In this document: one piece after another, positions 44,498 through 53,845 of the stretch
Layout of the letters: every line of letters starts with the position of its first letter
Position numbering within the stretch: position 1 is the stretch's first letter
Assembly (NCBI GenBank): GCA_018436925.1
Contig: JAHDKI010000021.1
Coordinates: forward strand, 1 to 64,000
Reading direction: 5' to 3'
DNA from: Syntrophaceae bacterium
GTDB taxonomy: Bacteria; Desulfobacterota; Syntrophia; Syntrophales; Smithellaceae
DNA length: 64,000 nucleotides
Position numbers and translations under genes: made by a program
Notes under the pieces: model-generated
Database searches by the model: none
Told to the model about the DNA's origin: nothing
Seen by the model: the letters and a program-made list of their open reading frames with translations, nothing else

Positions 44498-45301
44498 ATG
44501 GGACGTATTGCTGAAACATTTGAAGCCTTGCGCATGACGAATTCAAAAGCGCTGATCGTGTATTTGACGGCGGGCGATCCGTCTTTGTCCGTCACCAAAG
44601 ATCTGGTTTTCGCGCTTGCGCAATCCGGCGCGGACATTTTGGAAATCGGCGTGCCGTTTTCCGATCCGACGGCCGACGGCCCGGTCATTCAGGCGGCCGC
44701 GCAACGCGCCCTCAAAGCCGGAACCACACTTGATGGCGTATTGAAGATGGTTGCCGACATTCGAAAGGTCTCACCCATTCCGATCGTGCTTTTCGGCTAC
44801 TTCAACCCGATTTTGTCCTTCGGCGTGGAGCGCTTTGCCGGCGTCGCCAAAGACGCGGGCGTGGACGGGGTCTTGGTCGTGGATCTCCCTCCGGAGGAGG
44901 CCCAAGAGCTTCGCACGCATACCGACGCGGCTGGCATTGATTTCATCTCGCTTGTGGCCCCGACCACCGGCAAAGACCGCTTAAAGACCCTCGTCGGGCG
45001 CGCCACCGGATTTCTGTATTACATCTCGATTACGGGCGTCACGGGAACCGCAGCGCCGAAAGTCGAAGACATCGCAAGCGATATCGAAAAAATCCGGAAG
45101 CTCACCAAAATGCCCATTGCCGTGGGCTTCGGTATTTCGACCCCCCGGCAGGCCGGGTCCATCGGCGCGCTTGCCGACGGCGTCGTCATCGGCAGCGCTG
45201 TGGTCCGCCTCATTGACGAGCATGCACAACATACCGGACTGATCCGGACGGTGTCCGACTACGTCCGGAACATGAAGCATGCCCTGTCTCAGGGCGTCTG
45301 A
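44498..45301 (+). CDS. trpA: Tryptophan synthase alpha chain
   Basis: A 267-residue TIM barrel cleaving indole-glycerol phosphate. Features: LIVYLTAGDPS, DILEIGVPFSDPTADGPVIQAA (catalytic Glu), VDGVLVVDLPPEEAQEL (catalytic Asp), FLYYISITGVTGTA and VGFGISTPRQA. The start ATG 44498 follows a GAGGAA site and gives the standard length; an upstream ATG at 44453 would add 15 residues and has a poorer site. Last gene of the operon, converging on tctA with only 9 bp between stops and no clear terminator. Confidence 0.95.
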   Translation: MGRIAETFEALRMTNSKALIVYLTAGDPSLSVTKDLVFALAQSGADILEIGVPFSDPTADGPVIQAAAQRALKAGTTLDGVLKMVADIRKVSPIPIVLFGYFNPILSFGVERFAGVAKDAGVDGVLVVDLPPEEAQELRTHTDAAGIDFISLVAPTTGKDRLKTLVGRATGFLYYISITGVTGTAAPKVEDIASDIEKIRKLTKMPIAVGFGISTPRQAGSIGALADGVVIGSAVVRLIDEHAQHTGLIRTVSDYVRNMKHALSQGV

Positions 45302-45310
45302 ACAGGGCCC

Positions 45311-46804
45311 TCAGCTTTGTCTTGTTCTCAGCAGTCTGCGGACCAGGGGAAGCGCAATGAGGATCAGGCAAATCACCAGCGCTCCCGCGGCAAGCGGTCT
45401 GTCCACAAAAATGGAAAAACTGCCCTGCGACATCAATAAAGAGCGCCGCAGATTCACTTCCAGCATCGGCCCCAAAACGAATCCCAAAACAAGCGGCGCG
45501 GCTTCGAAATCGAACTTCTTCATCAGATAGCCCGCAACGCCGAAAAGCAGCATCACCCCGATGTCGAAAACGCTGTTGGAAACGCTGTAGGCGCCGACCA
45601 GACAAAACAGGATGATCATCGGGTAAAGCAGCTGATCCGGAATCCGAAGAACCTGGATCCACAGCGGAATCAGGGGCAGATTTAAAACGACCAAAATAAC
45701 GTTGCCCAGATACATGCTGGCGACGACACCCCAGAAAATCTGCGGGTGCTCCACCACCATGAGCGGCCCCGGCGTAATCCCGTGAATCAGAAACGCTCCC
45801 AACAAAACGGCCAGAACCACATTGGGCGGGATCCCGAGCGTGAGAAGCGGAATGAAGGATGTCGAGGCGGCTGCATTGTTGGCGGATTCCGGCGCTGCAA
45901 CGCCTTCGATGGCGCCGCAACCAAACGTCCCGGGATTTTTTGACACTCTTTTTTCCACTCCGTAGGCGATGAACGTGGACATCACGGGGCCGCCGCCCGG
46001 CAGAATTCCCAGAAAAAAACCGATGAGGGTCCCGCGCAGAATCGCATAGCGCGATTGCAGCCACTGTTTTTTTCCGGGAAACATGTCGCGAATCTTGACG
46101 CGCAGGATTTTGACGGGATGGGTTTTTTCCAGATTGACCAGGACCTCGGCCAAGCCGAAAAGCCCGATGGCCAAAGGCACGACGCTGATGCCTTCAAACA
46201 GATGAATATTGCCGAACGTCATCCGCTGCTGCGCGGTAATCGGATCGAGTCCGACGAGGCTCACGGCAACACCGACAAGCGCCATGAGCGCGGCTTTGAT
46301 CATCGAACGCTGAGCCAGATAGACGATAAAGGTGAAACCGGCCAGGATGATGGCAAAATACTCCGGCGGGCCGAATTTCAATGCCAGCGTTGACAGCGGA
46401 ACGGCAAGCAGCTGCAACCCGACGAGCCCGACGGTGCCGGCGATAAACGACCCGAATACGGCGATGCCCAGCGCTTGGCCGGCCTGTCCTTTTTTGGCCA
46501 TCTGATGCCCGTCCAGACAGGTGACGACCGAGGCGGCCTCTCCCGGCACATTGATCAGAATCGATGTGGTCGAGCCGCCGTACATGGCCCCGTTGTATAT
46601 GCCCGCCAGGAAAATGATCGCGCCGGCGGGCGGCAACTGGAAGGTCAGCGGCAGCAAAATCGAAATGGCTCCCACCGGTCCGATTCCTGGCAGCACGCCG
46701 ATCAGAGTTCCCAGGATACAGCCTGCCGCAAGCAGCAGCAGATGCTGCGCTTCAAAAGCCACGGCCAACCCGTAGAATAATCCGTTTATGGCATCCAAAC
46801 CCAC
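45311..46804 (-). CDS. tctA: Tripartite tricarboxylate transporter large permease
   Basis: A 497-residue integral membrane protein with about twelve segments. The family motif is GVLPGIGPVGAISILLPLTF (residues about 38-57), repeated in the second half around ILPGGGPVMSTFIAYGVE. The LNMGGSTTSI-type segment is MYGGSTTSILINVPGEAASV. It moves a carboxylate using a membrane ion gradient, together with TctB and the periplasmic TctC. The start is GTG at 46804 behind a G-rich site, with its exact position unsure. It is the last gene of tctC-tctB-tctA on this strand. Confidence 0.93.
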   Translation of the reverse strand: MGLDAINGLFYGLAVAFEAQHLLLLAAGCILGTLIGVLPGIGPVGAISILLPLTFQLPPAGAIIFLAGIYNGAMYGGSTTSILINVPGEAASVVTCLDGHQMAKKGQAGQALGIAVFGSFIAGTVGLVGLQLLAVPLSTLALKFGPPEYFAIILAGFTFIVYLAQRSMIKAALMALVGVAVSLVGLDPITAQQRMTFGNIHLFEGISVVPLAIGLFGLAEVLVNLEKTHPVKILRVKIRDMFPGKKQWLQSRYAILRGTLIGFFLGILPGGGPVMSTFIAYGVEKRVSKNPGTFGCGAIEGVAAPESANNAAASTSFIPLLTLGIPPNVVLAVLLGAFLIHGITPGPLMVVEHPQIFWGVVASMYLGNVILVVLNLPLIPLWIQVLRIPDQLLYPMIILFCLVGAYSVSNSVFDIGVMLLFGVAGYLMKKFDFEAAPLVLGFVLGPMLEVNLRRSLLMSQGSFSIFVDRPLAAGALVICLILIALPLVRRLLRTRQS

Positions 46805-46816
46805 CCCCTTAAGCGT

Positions 46817-47272
46817 CTAAAAGCCCCAGGCGCCATGAGGCAAGGGAGTCTTCAAAAGAACGTAAAAAAGCCCCCAGGTTGAAACACTCAGACCCGCCGC
46901 GCCAACCAGGGCCGCCCACCAGCGAATCCGGTTGATCAACAGCAGAAAGGCCATCAATAAAAACGTCGCGGCAAGGTATCCTAAAGGCGACACGACAATC
47001 GCATAAAGGGCAAGCGACACCGCCACAAGCAGGCATTTCTTCCAACCCGTTGTATCCCACACATCGCTAAGCCGCACGCGCCGGTTTCGAGCCCGCAGGG
47101 CTTGGGTTATCAAAATGAAGCTGAAAAGGAGGATCAGCCCACCGACAAGGCCGGGCATGAAGCCCGCCTGCGGGTTATATAGCGTCCCGATGCCCATCGC
47201 CTGCGCCTGAAGCACAACGAAAGCCGCCAGGGCAAAGCACACCGAGCCGCCGATCAGATTGCGGATATCCAT
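46817..47272 (-). CDS. tctB: Tripartite tricarboxylate transporter small permease
   Basis: A 151-residue protein with four hydrophobic segments (residues about 9-27, 41-60, 80-103, 107-145). The N-terminal pattern MGIGTLYNPQAGFMPGLVGG is the usual TctB sequence. Sequence is weakly conserved in this family, and the position between tctC and tctA decides the call. Confidence 0.88.
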   Translation of the reverse strand: MDIRNLIGGSVCFALAAFVVLQAQAMGIGTLYNPQAGFMPGLVGGLILLFSFILITQALRARNRRVRLSDVWDTTGWKKCLLVAVSLALYAIVVSPLGYLAATFLLMAFLLLINRIRWWAALVGAAGLSVSTWGLFYVLLKTPLPHGAWGF

Positions 47273-47308
47273 ATATATATTGCCGTCTCCAAATGCCGCG
47301 AAAAAGGC

Positions 47309-48307
47309 CTACTCCGGCTGCGTGGCCGCTTCCTTGATAACGCCCGCCGTCATCAGATGCCGGTTGATGACTTTCCATTGCTCCCGCAAAAAAGCGCTGA
47401 AAGCTCTGCCGTCATAAAGCACGGGAACCATGTTGATCCGGTCGAGCGTTTTCAAATAATCCGGATCTTTCGTCGCGGCGGTCAAAAGCTGTTCGATCTT
47501 TGCGGCCACGGCCGGATCGAGATCTGCGGGCGCGACCACCGCAAATACCGCATCATTGGCAAAATCATAGCCCTGCTCCCGAAGTGTGGGAACGTCCGGA
47601 TACTTGGGAGAGCGTTTTTCACTGATCACAGCCAGAAGCCGAACCTGTCCCGCATTGACCGCCGGCACAAGCTCAGAGGTTAAAGCGGCAAATTCCACAT
47701 GCCCGCCCAGAAGGGCCGTGAGGGCTTCCATGCTGCCTTTATAAGGCACATGAACGACCTCGAGTTTTTCTTTTCCGACGATTTCCTCCACGGCCGCCTG
47801 GGTGGTGCTGCCCACGCCGGTTGTCGCATATTTGAGTTTTCCCGGATGCTTCTTAGCCTCCTGGACAAGGCCGGCAAGCGTCTTTACGGAAGAGTCGCCG
47901 CGAACGACGATTCCCAATTGCGGTTCGGCATATCCGAGGATGGGTCTGAAGGCGGTCAGCGGTTTGAAAGGCAGAGCCTGGAGCTGACTGACGCGAATCA
48001 GGACGGAACTGGGAGTCGCGCAAAGCACATAGCCGTCATGTCTTTGGGACAGCATCGCCGAAAGCGCCACAGCGCCCGTCCCGCCCGGCTTGTTTTCAAC
48101 CACCACCGGCTGCCCCAGTAATTTTTCCGCGGACGCCGCGAGCGCCCGGGCGCTTAAATCCATCGATCCGCCTGGCGCAAAGCCCACCAAAAGCGTTACC
48201 GGTCGTTCCGGCCAGGCGGCATGGGCGGCACCCGCTCCAATTTCGATGCTTGACCCGATCATCACGAAAACAGCGAGGATTGTTAAAAGAATGCATTTTC
48301 GGTTCAT
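47309..48307 (-). CDS. tctC: Tripartite tricarboxylate transporter binding protein (TctC/Bug family)
   Basis: A 332-residue periplasmic binding protein. A signal peptide covers residues 1-32 (ending AGAAHA). The mature start WPERPVTLLVGFAPGGSMDLSAR and VVENKPGGTGAVAL are the two Bug-family ligand loops. The ligand is a carboxylate such as citrate, propionate-type acids or an aromatic acid and cannot be chosen from sequence. First gene of the tctCBA operon, divergent from a GGDEF sensor protein with 187 bp between starts. Confidence 0.92.
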   Translation of the reverse strand: MNRKCILLTILAVFVMIGSSIEIGAGAAHAAWPERPVTLLVGFAPGGSMDLSARALAASAEKLLGQPVVVENKPGGTGAVALSAMLSQRHDGYVLCATPSSVLIRVSQLQALPFKPLTAFRPILGYAEPQLGIVVRGDSSVKTLAGLVQEAKKHPGKLKYATTGVGSTTQAAVEEIVGKEKLEVVHVPYKGSMEALTALLGGHVEFAALTSELVPAVNAGQVRLLAVISEKRSPKYPDVPTLREQGYDFANDAVFAVVAPADLDPAVAAKIEQLLTAATKDPDYLKTLDRINMVPVLYDGRAFSAFLREQWKVINRHLMTAGVIKEAATQPE

Positions 48308-48423
48308 AAGCCCATCTCCAATAAAGAAGTGATGTATTGAAAATTCGGCGCAAGTATAGGGATCTCAGCCGCCCCTGTCAATCAATATATCGATAAATAA
48401 TCATTTTTATTCATATTATTTAC

Positions 48424-48452
48424 TTGACACGCCTATGCGCCCCTTCTATATT
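48424..48452 (+). promoter_or_regulatory. Sigma-70-type promoter of the multi-PAS GGDEF gene
   Basis: TTGACA at 48424-48429 and TATATT at 48447-48452, 17 nt apart. The predicted start of transcription (about 48459) lies beyond the first in-frame ATG (48435), so translation must begin downstream, most likely at 48495. Confidence 0.8.
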
Positions 48453-48494
48453 GAAACCAAAATAAATGACGTATTGAAATATAAGAGCCGGCGT

Positions 48495-51383
48495 ATGAAA
48501 GAAAGGGGGCGATCAGAAAAACGGCGTTTGGAAAGCCTGCTGCGGATCAGCCAATACCGGGCGGACTCCGTGCAGGAATTTTTGGATTTCGCCCTTTCCG
48601 AAGCCATCGCTCTGACCGGCAGCGAACTGGGATACATCTGTCTGTACGATGAACAAACCCGGCGCTTCATTGTCAATACCTGGTCAAAAGGGGCCATGGA
48701 CGCCTGCCGGATTCCGGATCCTCAAACCACCTTTGAGCTTGGCACAACCGGCCTCTGGGGAGAGGCGGTGCGGCAGGCAAAACCCTTTATGATCAACGAT
48801 TATTCAGCCCCCCATCCTCTGAAGAAAGGATACCCCAAAGGCCATGCGCCGCTTGTCCGTTTTATGACGCTCCCCGTAACAAACCAGGGAGAAATCGTGG
48901 CGGTTCTGGGCCTGGCCAATAAACCGGTGAATTACACGGACGCGGACGTTCACCAGGCATCGCTTCTGATGGCATCCGTCTGGCAGATGGCCGAACGCAA
49001 GAAAGCCGAAGACGCGCTGATCCGATCGGAACGGCGCGCCGCCCGCCTGGCGGCGATTGTGAACGCGTCCGGCGACGCGATCATCGGCGCCACGCCGGAA
49101 GGCCTCATCACCGATTGGAACCCGGGCGCGGAAGAAATCTATGGTTACGCCCGACAGGACATTCTGGGGCATCCATTCACGACGCTGATTGCGCCTGAAG
49201 GGCGGCAACAAGCCGCCGCGATGATCGAAGCAATCCGCAAAAGCCGGCATGCCGACCGCCAGGAAACGCTGCATCTGCGAAAAAACGGGCAGGTGTTCTA
49301 TGCGTCTGTGTCCGCTTCCGTCATGCTCGACAATCAAGATCGCCTCTCCGGTCTTTCCTTCATCAGTCGGGATGTCTCCCAAAGAAAGAAAAAGGAGGCC
49401 GAACTTCAGCGCTATCGCGATTTCATCGAAAATATCAGCGACGGCTGCTTCGAGACGGACCTTGCAGGCAAGATCACTTACGCCAATGAAGCGGCCGGCC
49501 GCCACATGGGAAGATCGCCTCAGACGTTTATGGGCATAAAAAACCGCGACTGCAGCAATTCCGAAGAATCCCGGCGCGCGCTCGCCGTGTTCCAGAAAAT
49601 CTACGACACGGGGCAGCCTGCCATCATTGATGATTTCATCATTTACGACGATTCCGATCAACCCCGCCACTTGGAACTGGCGGCTTCTCTGATACGCGAT
49701 TCGCAGGGACAGCCGATCGGCTTCCGGGCGACCACGCGCGATAAATCAGAGCACTTTCGGATGCAGGAAGTCCTGAAGCTGAACGAGGCGCGATACCGCA
49801 AAATCTTTCAGGACAGCAAAGCGGTCATGCTTTTAATCGACCCGGACAACGGATCCATTGCGGACGCCAATGAAGCCGCCTGCCTGTTTTACGGATATCC
49901 GCGGGAGCGGCTATTGAGCCTGAAGATCACCGACATCAACGTGCTGAACAAAAAGGAAGTCTTCGAAGAAATGGAAAAAGCCAGATTCCAGGGCAGAAAT
50001 CATTTCTATTTTCGCCATCGCCTCGCAGACGGAGACATCCGCCCCGTAGAGGTGTTTTCCTCCGTGATCGCCGTCGAAGCCAAGCAGATGCTATTTTCGA
50101 TCATTCACGATATCTCGGCGCGGATTGAAGCGGAAAACGCGCTGCGCAGCAGCGAAGAGAAGTACCGCAATATCCTCACCGGCATCCATGACGGATATTT
50201 TGAGCTCGACCTGGCCGGCAATTTTACATTCGCCAACGAAGCAGCCTGCGACATTCTGGGCTACGAACTGCGGGAAATCGTCGGCATGAACTACCGCCGG
50301 ATTGCCTCGCCGCAAACCGCCGCGAGAATGCTCGACGTCAGCAATCTCACTTTCCGCACCGGCATTCCCAGTTCGCTTTTGGACTATGAAATCATCCGCA
50401 AAGACGGGTCCATCCGTCTTCAGGAAATGAACACCGGACTGATCCGCGACAGCAGTGGCGCACCGGTGGGGTTTCATGTCATGGCCCGCGATATCACGGA
50501 AAAGCGCAAAGCCGAAGAAGCGCTCCGGCAAGGCGAAGAGCGCATCCGTCTTCTGTTCAACAATATCCCCGTGCCCACATTTGTCTGGCGAGTCCAGGAT
50601 GACGATTTCATTTTAGCCGAATTCAATGCCTCCGCGCTGCAGTTCATCGGAAGCCGCATCATCGATTTTGTCGGAAAACCGGCCGCTTTGTTTTTCCGCC
50701 GCATGCCGCAGATTCCGTCGGATATCCGTCAATGCCTGAATCTGCGCCGGACCGTAGAGAATCAGTTTTGGTATGTCGAAGGCGACGAGGCGGACAAGCG
50801 GTATGTGATCATCAAATACGCTTTCGCCCCGCCCGACAGTGTGCTGATGCACGTCAACGACATCACGGGGCAGAAGCGGGCGGAAGAGGATCTCCAGTAC
50901 ATCAGCGTGCACGATTCACTGACCGGTCTTTTCAACCGTTTTTACGCGGACGCCGAAATCAAACGTCTGGCGGCCAGCCGGCTGCGGCCGATCAGCGTCA
51001 TCGTCATCGATCTCAATGATCTGAAAAAAGTCAACGACGAGCAAGGCCACGCCGCGGGAGATCTCTACATCAGAAACACGGCGACTCTTCTTAAGCAGAC
51101 TTTCCGCCCTGAAGATATGGCGGCCCGCATCGGCGGAGATGAGTTTCTGATTCTGCTGCCGGAGGTGGACGAACCGACCTGCGCGCAGGCGATCACCCGG
51201 TTGCATGAAAATCTCTTCCGTTTCAATCAACGCGCAGCCGGCCTGCCGCTGAGCCTGTCTGCGGGCTGGGCTACGGCTTGCCGCGAGGACAACCTGATGG
51301 AGCGCATCCGCGAGGCCGACGCCCGCATGTACCGGGAAAAAGCTTTGATAAAGGCCGTCTGCGAATCGTCCGGGCCGCACTGA
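48495..51383 (+). CDS. GAF/multi-PAS diguanylate cyclase
   Basis: A 962-residue cytoplasmic sensor. A GAF domain (about residues 15-170, LTGSELGYICLYDE) is followed by five PAS units starting near AAIVNASGDAIIG, FIENISDGCFETD, IFQDSKAVMLLID, ILTGIHDGYFELD and LFNNIPVPTFVWR. A C-terminal GGDEF domain has LTGLFNRFYADAE, VIDLNDLKKVNDEQGH and the intact signature RIGGDEFLILLPE. It should make c-di-GMP. No RxxD inhibition site is obvious. Starting at ATG 48495 fits the promoter; the frame itself is open from 48435. It stands divergent to the tctC gene, so its ligand may be related to that carboxylate transporter, though this is only a guess. Confidence 0.93.
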   Translation: MKERGRSEKRRLESLLRISQYRADSVQEFLDFALSEAIALTGSELGYICLYDEQTRRFIVNTWSKGAMDACRIPDPQTTFELGTTGLWGEAVRQAKPFMINDYSAPHPLKKGYPKGHAPLVRFMTLPVTNQGEIVAVLGLANKPVNYTDADVHQASLLMASVWQMAERKKAEDALIRSERRAARLAAIVNASGDAIIGATPEGLITDWNPGAEEIYGYARQDILGHPFTTLIAPEGRQQAAAMIEAIRKSRHADRQETLHLRKNGQVFYASVSASVMLDNQDRLSGLSFISRDVSQRKKKEAELQRYRDFIENISDGCFETDLAGKITYANEAAGRHMGRSPQTFMGIKNRDCSNSEESRRALAVFQKIYDTGQPAIIDDFIIYDDSDQPRHLELAASLIRDSQGQPIGFRATTRDKSEHFRMQEVLKLNEARYRKIFQDSKAVMLLIDPDNGSIADANEAACLFYGYPRERLLSLKITDINVLNKKEVFEEMEKARFQGRNHFYFRHRLADGDIRPVEVFSSVIAVEAKQMLFSIIHDISARIEAENALRSSEEKYRNILTGIHDGYFELDLAGNFTFANEAACDILGYELREIVGMNYRRIASPQTAARMLDVSNLTFRTGIPSSLLDYEIIRKDGSIRLQEMNTGLIRDSSGAPVGFHVMARDITEKRKAEEALRQGEERIRLLFNNIPVPTFVWRVQDDDFILAEFNASALQFIGSRIIDFVGKPAALFFRRMPQIPSDIRQCLNLRRTVENQFWYVEGDEADKRYVIIKYAFAPPDSVLMHVNDITGQKRAEEDLQYISVHDSLTGLFNRFYADAEIKRLAASRLRPISVIVIDLNDLKKVNDEQGHAAGDLYIRNTATLLKQTFRPEDMAARIGGDEFLILLPEVDEPTCAQAITRLHENLFRFNQRAAGLPLSLSAGWATACREDNLMERIREADARMYREKALIKAVCESSGPH

Positions 51384-51416
51384 CCCGAACGATCCGCGCC
51401 GCCTTCCGGCTGCGGC

Positions 51417-51947
51417 CTAGATCTTCTTTTTTTCGAAAACGTAGAACAAAGCGACCGCCGCCGCCCAGAAAACAGGCAAAATGACCCAGTGAGATACGCC
51501 GAAGGCGTCGTCCAATCCGATCTTACCGAAATTTTTCCATGCGCCGACACTCGAGGAAAAAGCGGGATAGATTTCCGCATATACCGCAGCGCCCGCAAGC
51601 ATGCCGATCACGGCAAAAATCGCGTGAATCCGACCTTCCCCCAAGGCGGCAACCGATGTGCCGGGACAATATCCCATGACCGACCAGCCGGCCCCGAACA
51701 GAATTCCGCCCAGCACCACCGCGCCGACATTCATCGGTTTATGGCTGAGGGCCACAAGTCCCGCGTCCGCCAGAATATAAATGCCCAGACCACCGACCAT
51801 GGCGGCGGACATCATGAACTTCAGAATCGTCATATCCTGAAGGAGCATCGCACCGATTTGTTTTTCAAACCGGATGACCCTGCCTTTTTGCAGGAGAAAT
51901 CCGAATAATACTCCGGTTGCCAACCCCAAAATCTGTTCCGCGCTCAT
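51417..51947 (-). CDS. YeeE/YedE-type membrane protein, second half-unit
   Basis: A 176-residue membrane protein with about five segments. The family motif with conserved Cys is VMGYCPGTSVAALGEGR near residue 85. YeeE/YedE proteins (TsuA) import thiosulfate or other sulfur compounds. Pairs of half-length proteins like this and the preceding gene replace one long chain. ATG 51947 has an AAGGAGG site and overlaps the partner stop in ATGA. A frame extending to 52166 is a shadow of the partner. Confidence 0.87.
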   Translation of the reverse strand: MSAEQILGLATGVLFGFLLQKGRVIRFEKQIGAMLLQDMTILKFMMSAAMVGGLGIYILADAGLVALSHKPMNVGAVVLGGILFGAGWSVMGYCPGTSVAALGEGRIHAIFAVIGMLAGAAVYAEIYPAFSSSVGAWKNFGKIGLDDAFGVSHWVILPVFWAAAVALFYVFEKKKI

Positions 51948-52486
51948 GATTGCCTCCTTACATAAATGAGATGGGCAAACACAATGCCGGCGCCAAAGAA
52001 AAGAACCAGCGCGACAAATGAACTGACCGACAATTGCATCATACCGCTGAGCCCGTGCCCGCTGGGACAGCCGTCGGCCATGCGCGCGCCGATCATCGCC
52101 ACGATCCCGCCCAGAAAGGCTCCGGCTGCGCGCCGACCCAAAGAGGAGCCGAAACGCGCCTCCCACATCGGAGGCACTTTCTCGATTTTAAAGCTCCGGT
52201 CGGTCAGCGAGGAAATCAAAGAGCCCACGAAGATGCCGATGATCAGCATGAATTGCCAGTCCACCTTGATTTTGGTTTTCATGAAATACTCGTTGGCGCC
52301 GACGCGCTCCTGGGCCACCGCCCCTTCGAGATACCCTACCGCGCGGACAAATGTGGTGGACGCGCCGATGTAATTTGTTTTCCCGAGAATTTCCGTTGTG
52401 GCATAAACGGAAATAATCGCCAGAATCCCCACCAACGCGCCGGCAAAATAGGGATTCCATCCGCCGTCTTTGGTTTTCAACTTCAT
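51944..52486 (-). CDS. YeeE/YedE-type membrane protein, first half-unit
   Basis: A 180-residue membrane protein with about four segments. The motif GARMADGCPSGHGLSGMMQL near residue 140 carries the conserved Cys of the family. Together with the next gene it makes a complete sulfur-compound channel. The start has a strong AAAGGAGGT site. The gene is divergent from the glycosyltransferase at 52679; rhodanese-type genes lie 8 kb further on, giving a weak sulfur-metabolism context. Confidence 0.87.
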   Translation of the reverse strand: MKLKTKDGGWNPYFAGALVGILAIISVYATTEILGKTNYIGASTTFVRAVGYLEGAVAQERVGANEYFMKTKIKVDWQFMLIIGIFVGSLISSLTDRSFKIEKVPPMWEARFGSSLGRRAAGAFLGGIVAMIGARMADGCPSGHGLSGMMQLSVSSFVALVLFFGAGIVFAHLIYVRRQS

Positions 52487-52678
52487 GTTGACCTCCTTTG
52501 GACTGCTTTATGGACCTTTTATCCCGCTTGCAGTTGAAAGCGGACTCCATCATTTTTAAAGAGAATGTCCGTTGCCCAGGGCAAGGCCGGACGCTTTGGA
52601 AAATCCTTATTGTTGTATTTTCCATAGAATGATATTTTTTTCAATCATAACGTCAGAGGGGAACATCAGGGAACCGCC

Positions 52679-53845
52679 ATGCCTTTTAAAAAGTATAAAC
52701 TGGCCATTGACGCCCGTCCCGCCCAGGGACGCGCTTCGGGCGTCGTCACTTACACACGCAATTTAATCCGTTCGCTTTCAGCCATCGCCGACGCGTTTGA
52801 TTTTCTCTTCATCGTGGACGATACAAAAAGTCTCGACGATCTGTTCTTTCCGCCGGGGGCGACATTTTTCAAAACGCCGGTCGGACGGCGGAATTTCCTT
52901 CGAGCCGATTTGTGGACGCAGTGGACCCTTCCCCGGCTTCTTGAGCGACTGGACGTGGATGTTTTTCATCAGCCGGATTATCTGATTCCCTGCCGGCCTG
53001 TTCCTTTCGTCCTTCTGGCTTCCTATCTGGATGCGATCGTCTTCAGCAAAGAGGACAGCCGCCTTTTGTTATCCAAAAAGCGGGTGCAGTGGTTGATGAA
53101 ATGCGGCGCCGAAAACGCGGACGCCATCGTGACGATATCGGCCTATTCGCGGAGTCGTCTTCTGGAGCACCTCTCAATGGATCCTGCGCGACTGGTCAGC
53201 ATCTGGTGCGGCGTTGCCGAGGAGTTCTTTTCGCCCCCGGACGAGAAAGAAACATCGGCCTGCCTGGAAAAACTCGATATGACCGACCCTTTTATCCTGT
53301 ATTACGGCGGCTTTTCCCGGCGCAAGAATGTGCCCTTGCTTCTTGAAGCGATGAAAAATCTGGCGACGAAACATCCCTGCCGGCTGGTCATTGCCGGGGA
53401 GGCGCCGTCAGAAATTCGTTTTCGGATCAAGCAGATGGGGCTGCAAAACAACGTATCCCTGTTCGGATACGCGACCGAAACGGAGTTGCGCGCGCTTTTG
53501 AAGCAATGTCGTCTTTTTGTGTTTCCCTCCGCCATGGAAGGCTTCGGTCTGCCGGTGGCCGAGGCCATGGCGAGCGGCGCGCCCGTTGTGTGCTCCGCCA
53601 ATGGCTCGCTGCCTGAAATCGCAGGCGATGCGGCGCTGCTTTTCAAGCCTTCGACGCCGGAATGTCTCGCCGCGGCTCTGTATCAAGGACTCACCGACAA
53701 CAGGTTATGCGCGCAGCTGGCGGAAAAAGGAAAACAGCGCGCCGGCCTTTTTGACGGATCACGCGCGGCAAGGGACTTGGGAGATCTCTACCTGTCACTT
53801 CTGGATCGGAAAAAAGCCGGGGCACGCAAGGCGACCCCGTTTTGA
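52679..53845 (+). CDS. GT4-family glycosyltransferase
   Basis: A 388-residue GT-B fold transferase. The N-terminal domain begins YKLAIDARPAQGRASGVVTY, with DVFHQPDYLIPC. The C-terminal donor domain has ILYYGGFSRRKNVPLLLEAM (typical G-G-R-K motif), FGYATETELRALLKQC and the family E-x7-E signature in AMEGFGLPVAEAMASGAPVV. The sugar donor and acceptor are not known and no other polysaccharide gene is near, so it is a lone transferase. Confidence 0.92.
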   Translation: MPFKKYKLAIDARPAQGRASGVVTYTRNLIRSLSAIADAFDFLFIVDDTKSLDDLFFPPGATFFKTPVGRRNFLRADLWTQWTLPRLLERLDVDVFHQPDYLIPCRPVPFVLLASYLDAIVFSKEDSRLLLSKKRVQWLMKCGAENADAIVTISAYSRSRLLEHLSMDPARLVSIWCGVAEEFFSPPDEKETSACLEKLDMTDPFILYYGGFSRRKNVPLLLEAMKNLATKHPCRLVIAGEAPSEIRFRIKQMGLQNNVSLFGYATETELRALLKQCRLFVFPSAMEGFGLPVAEAMASGAPVVCSANGSLPEIAGDAALLFKPSTPECLAAALYQGLTDNRLCAQLAEKGKQRAGLFDGSRAARDLGDLYLSLLDRKKAGARKATPF

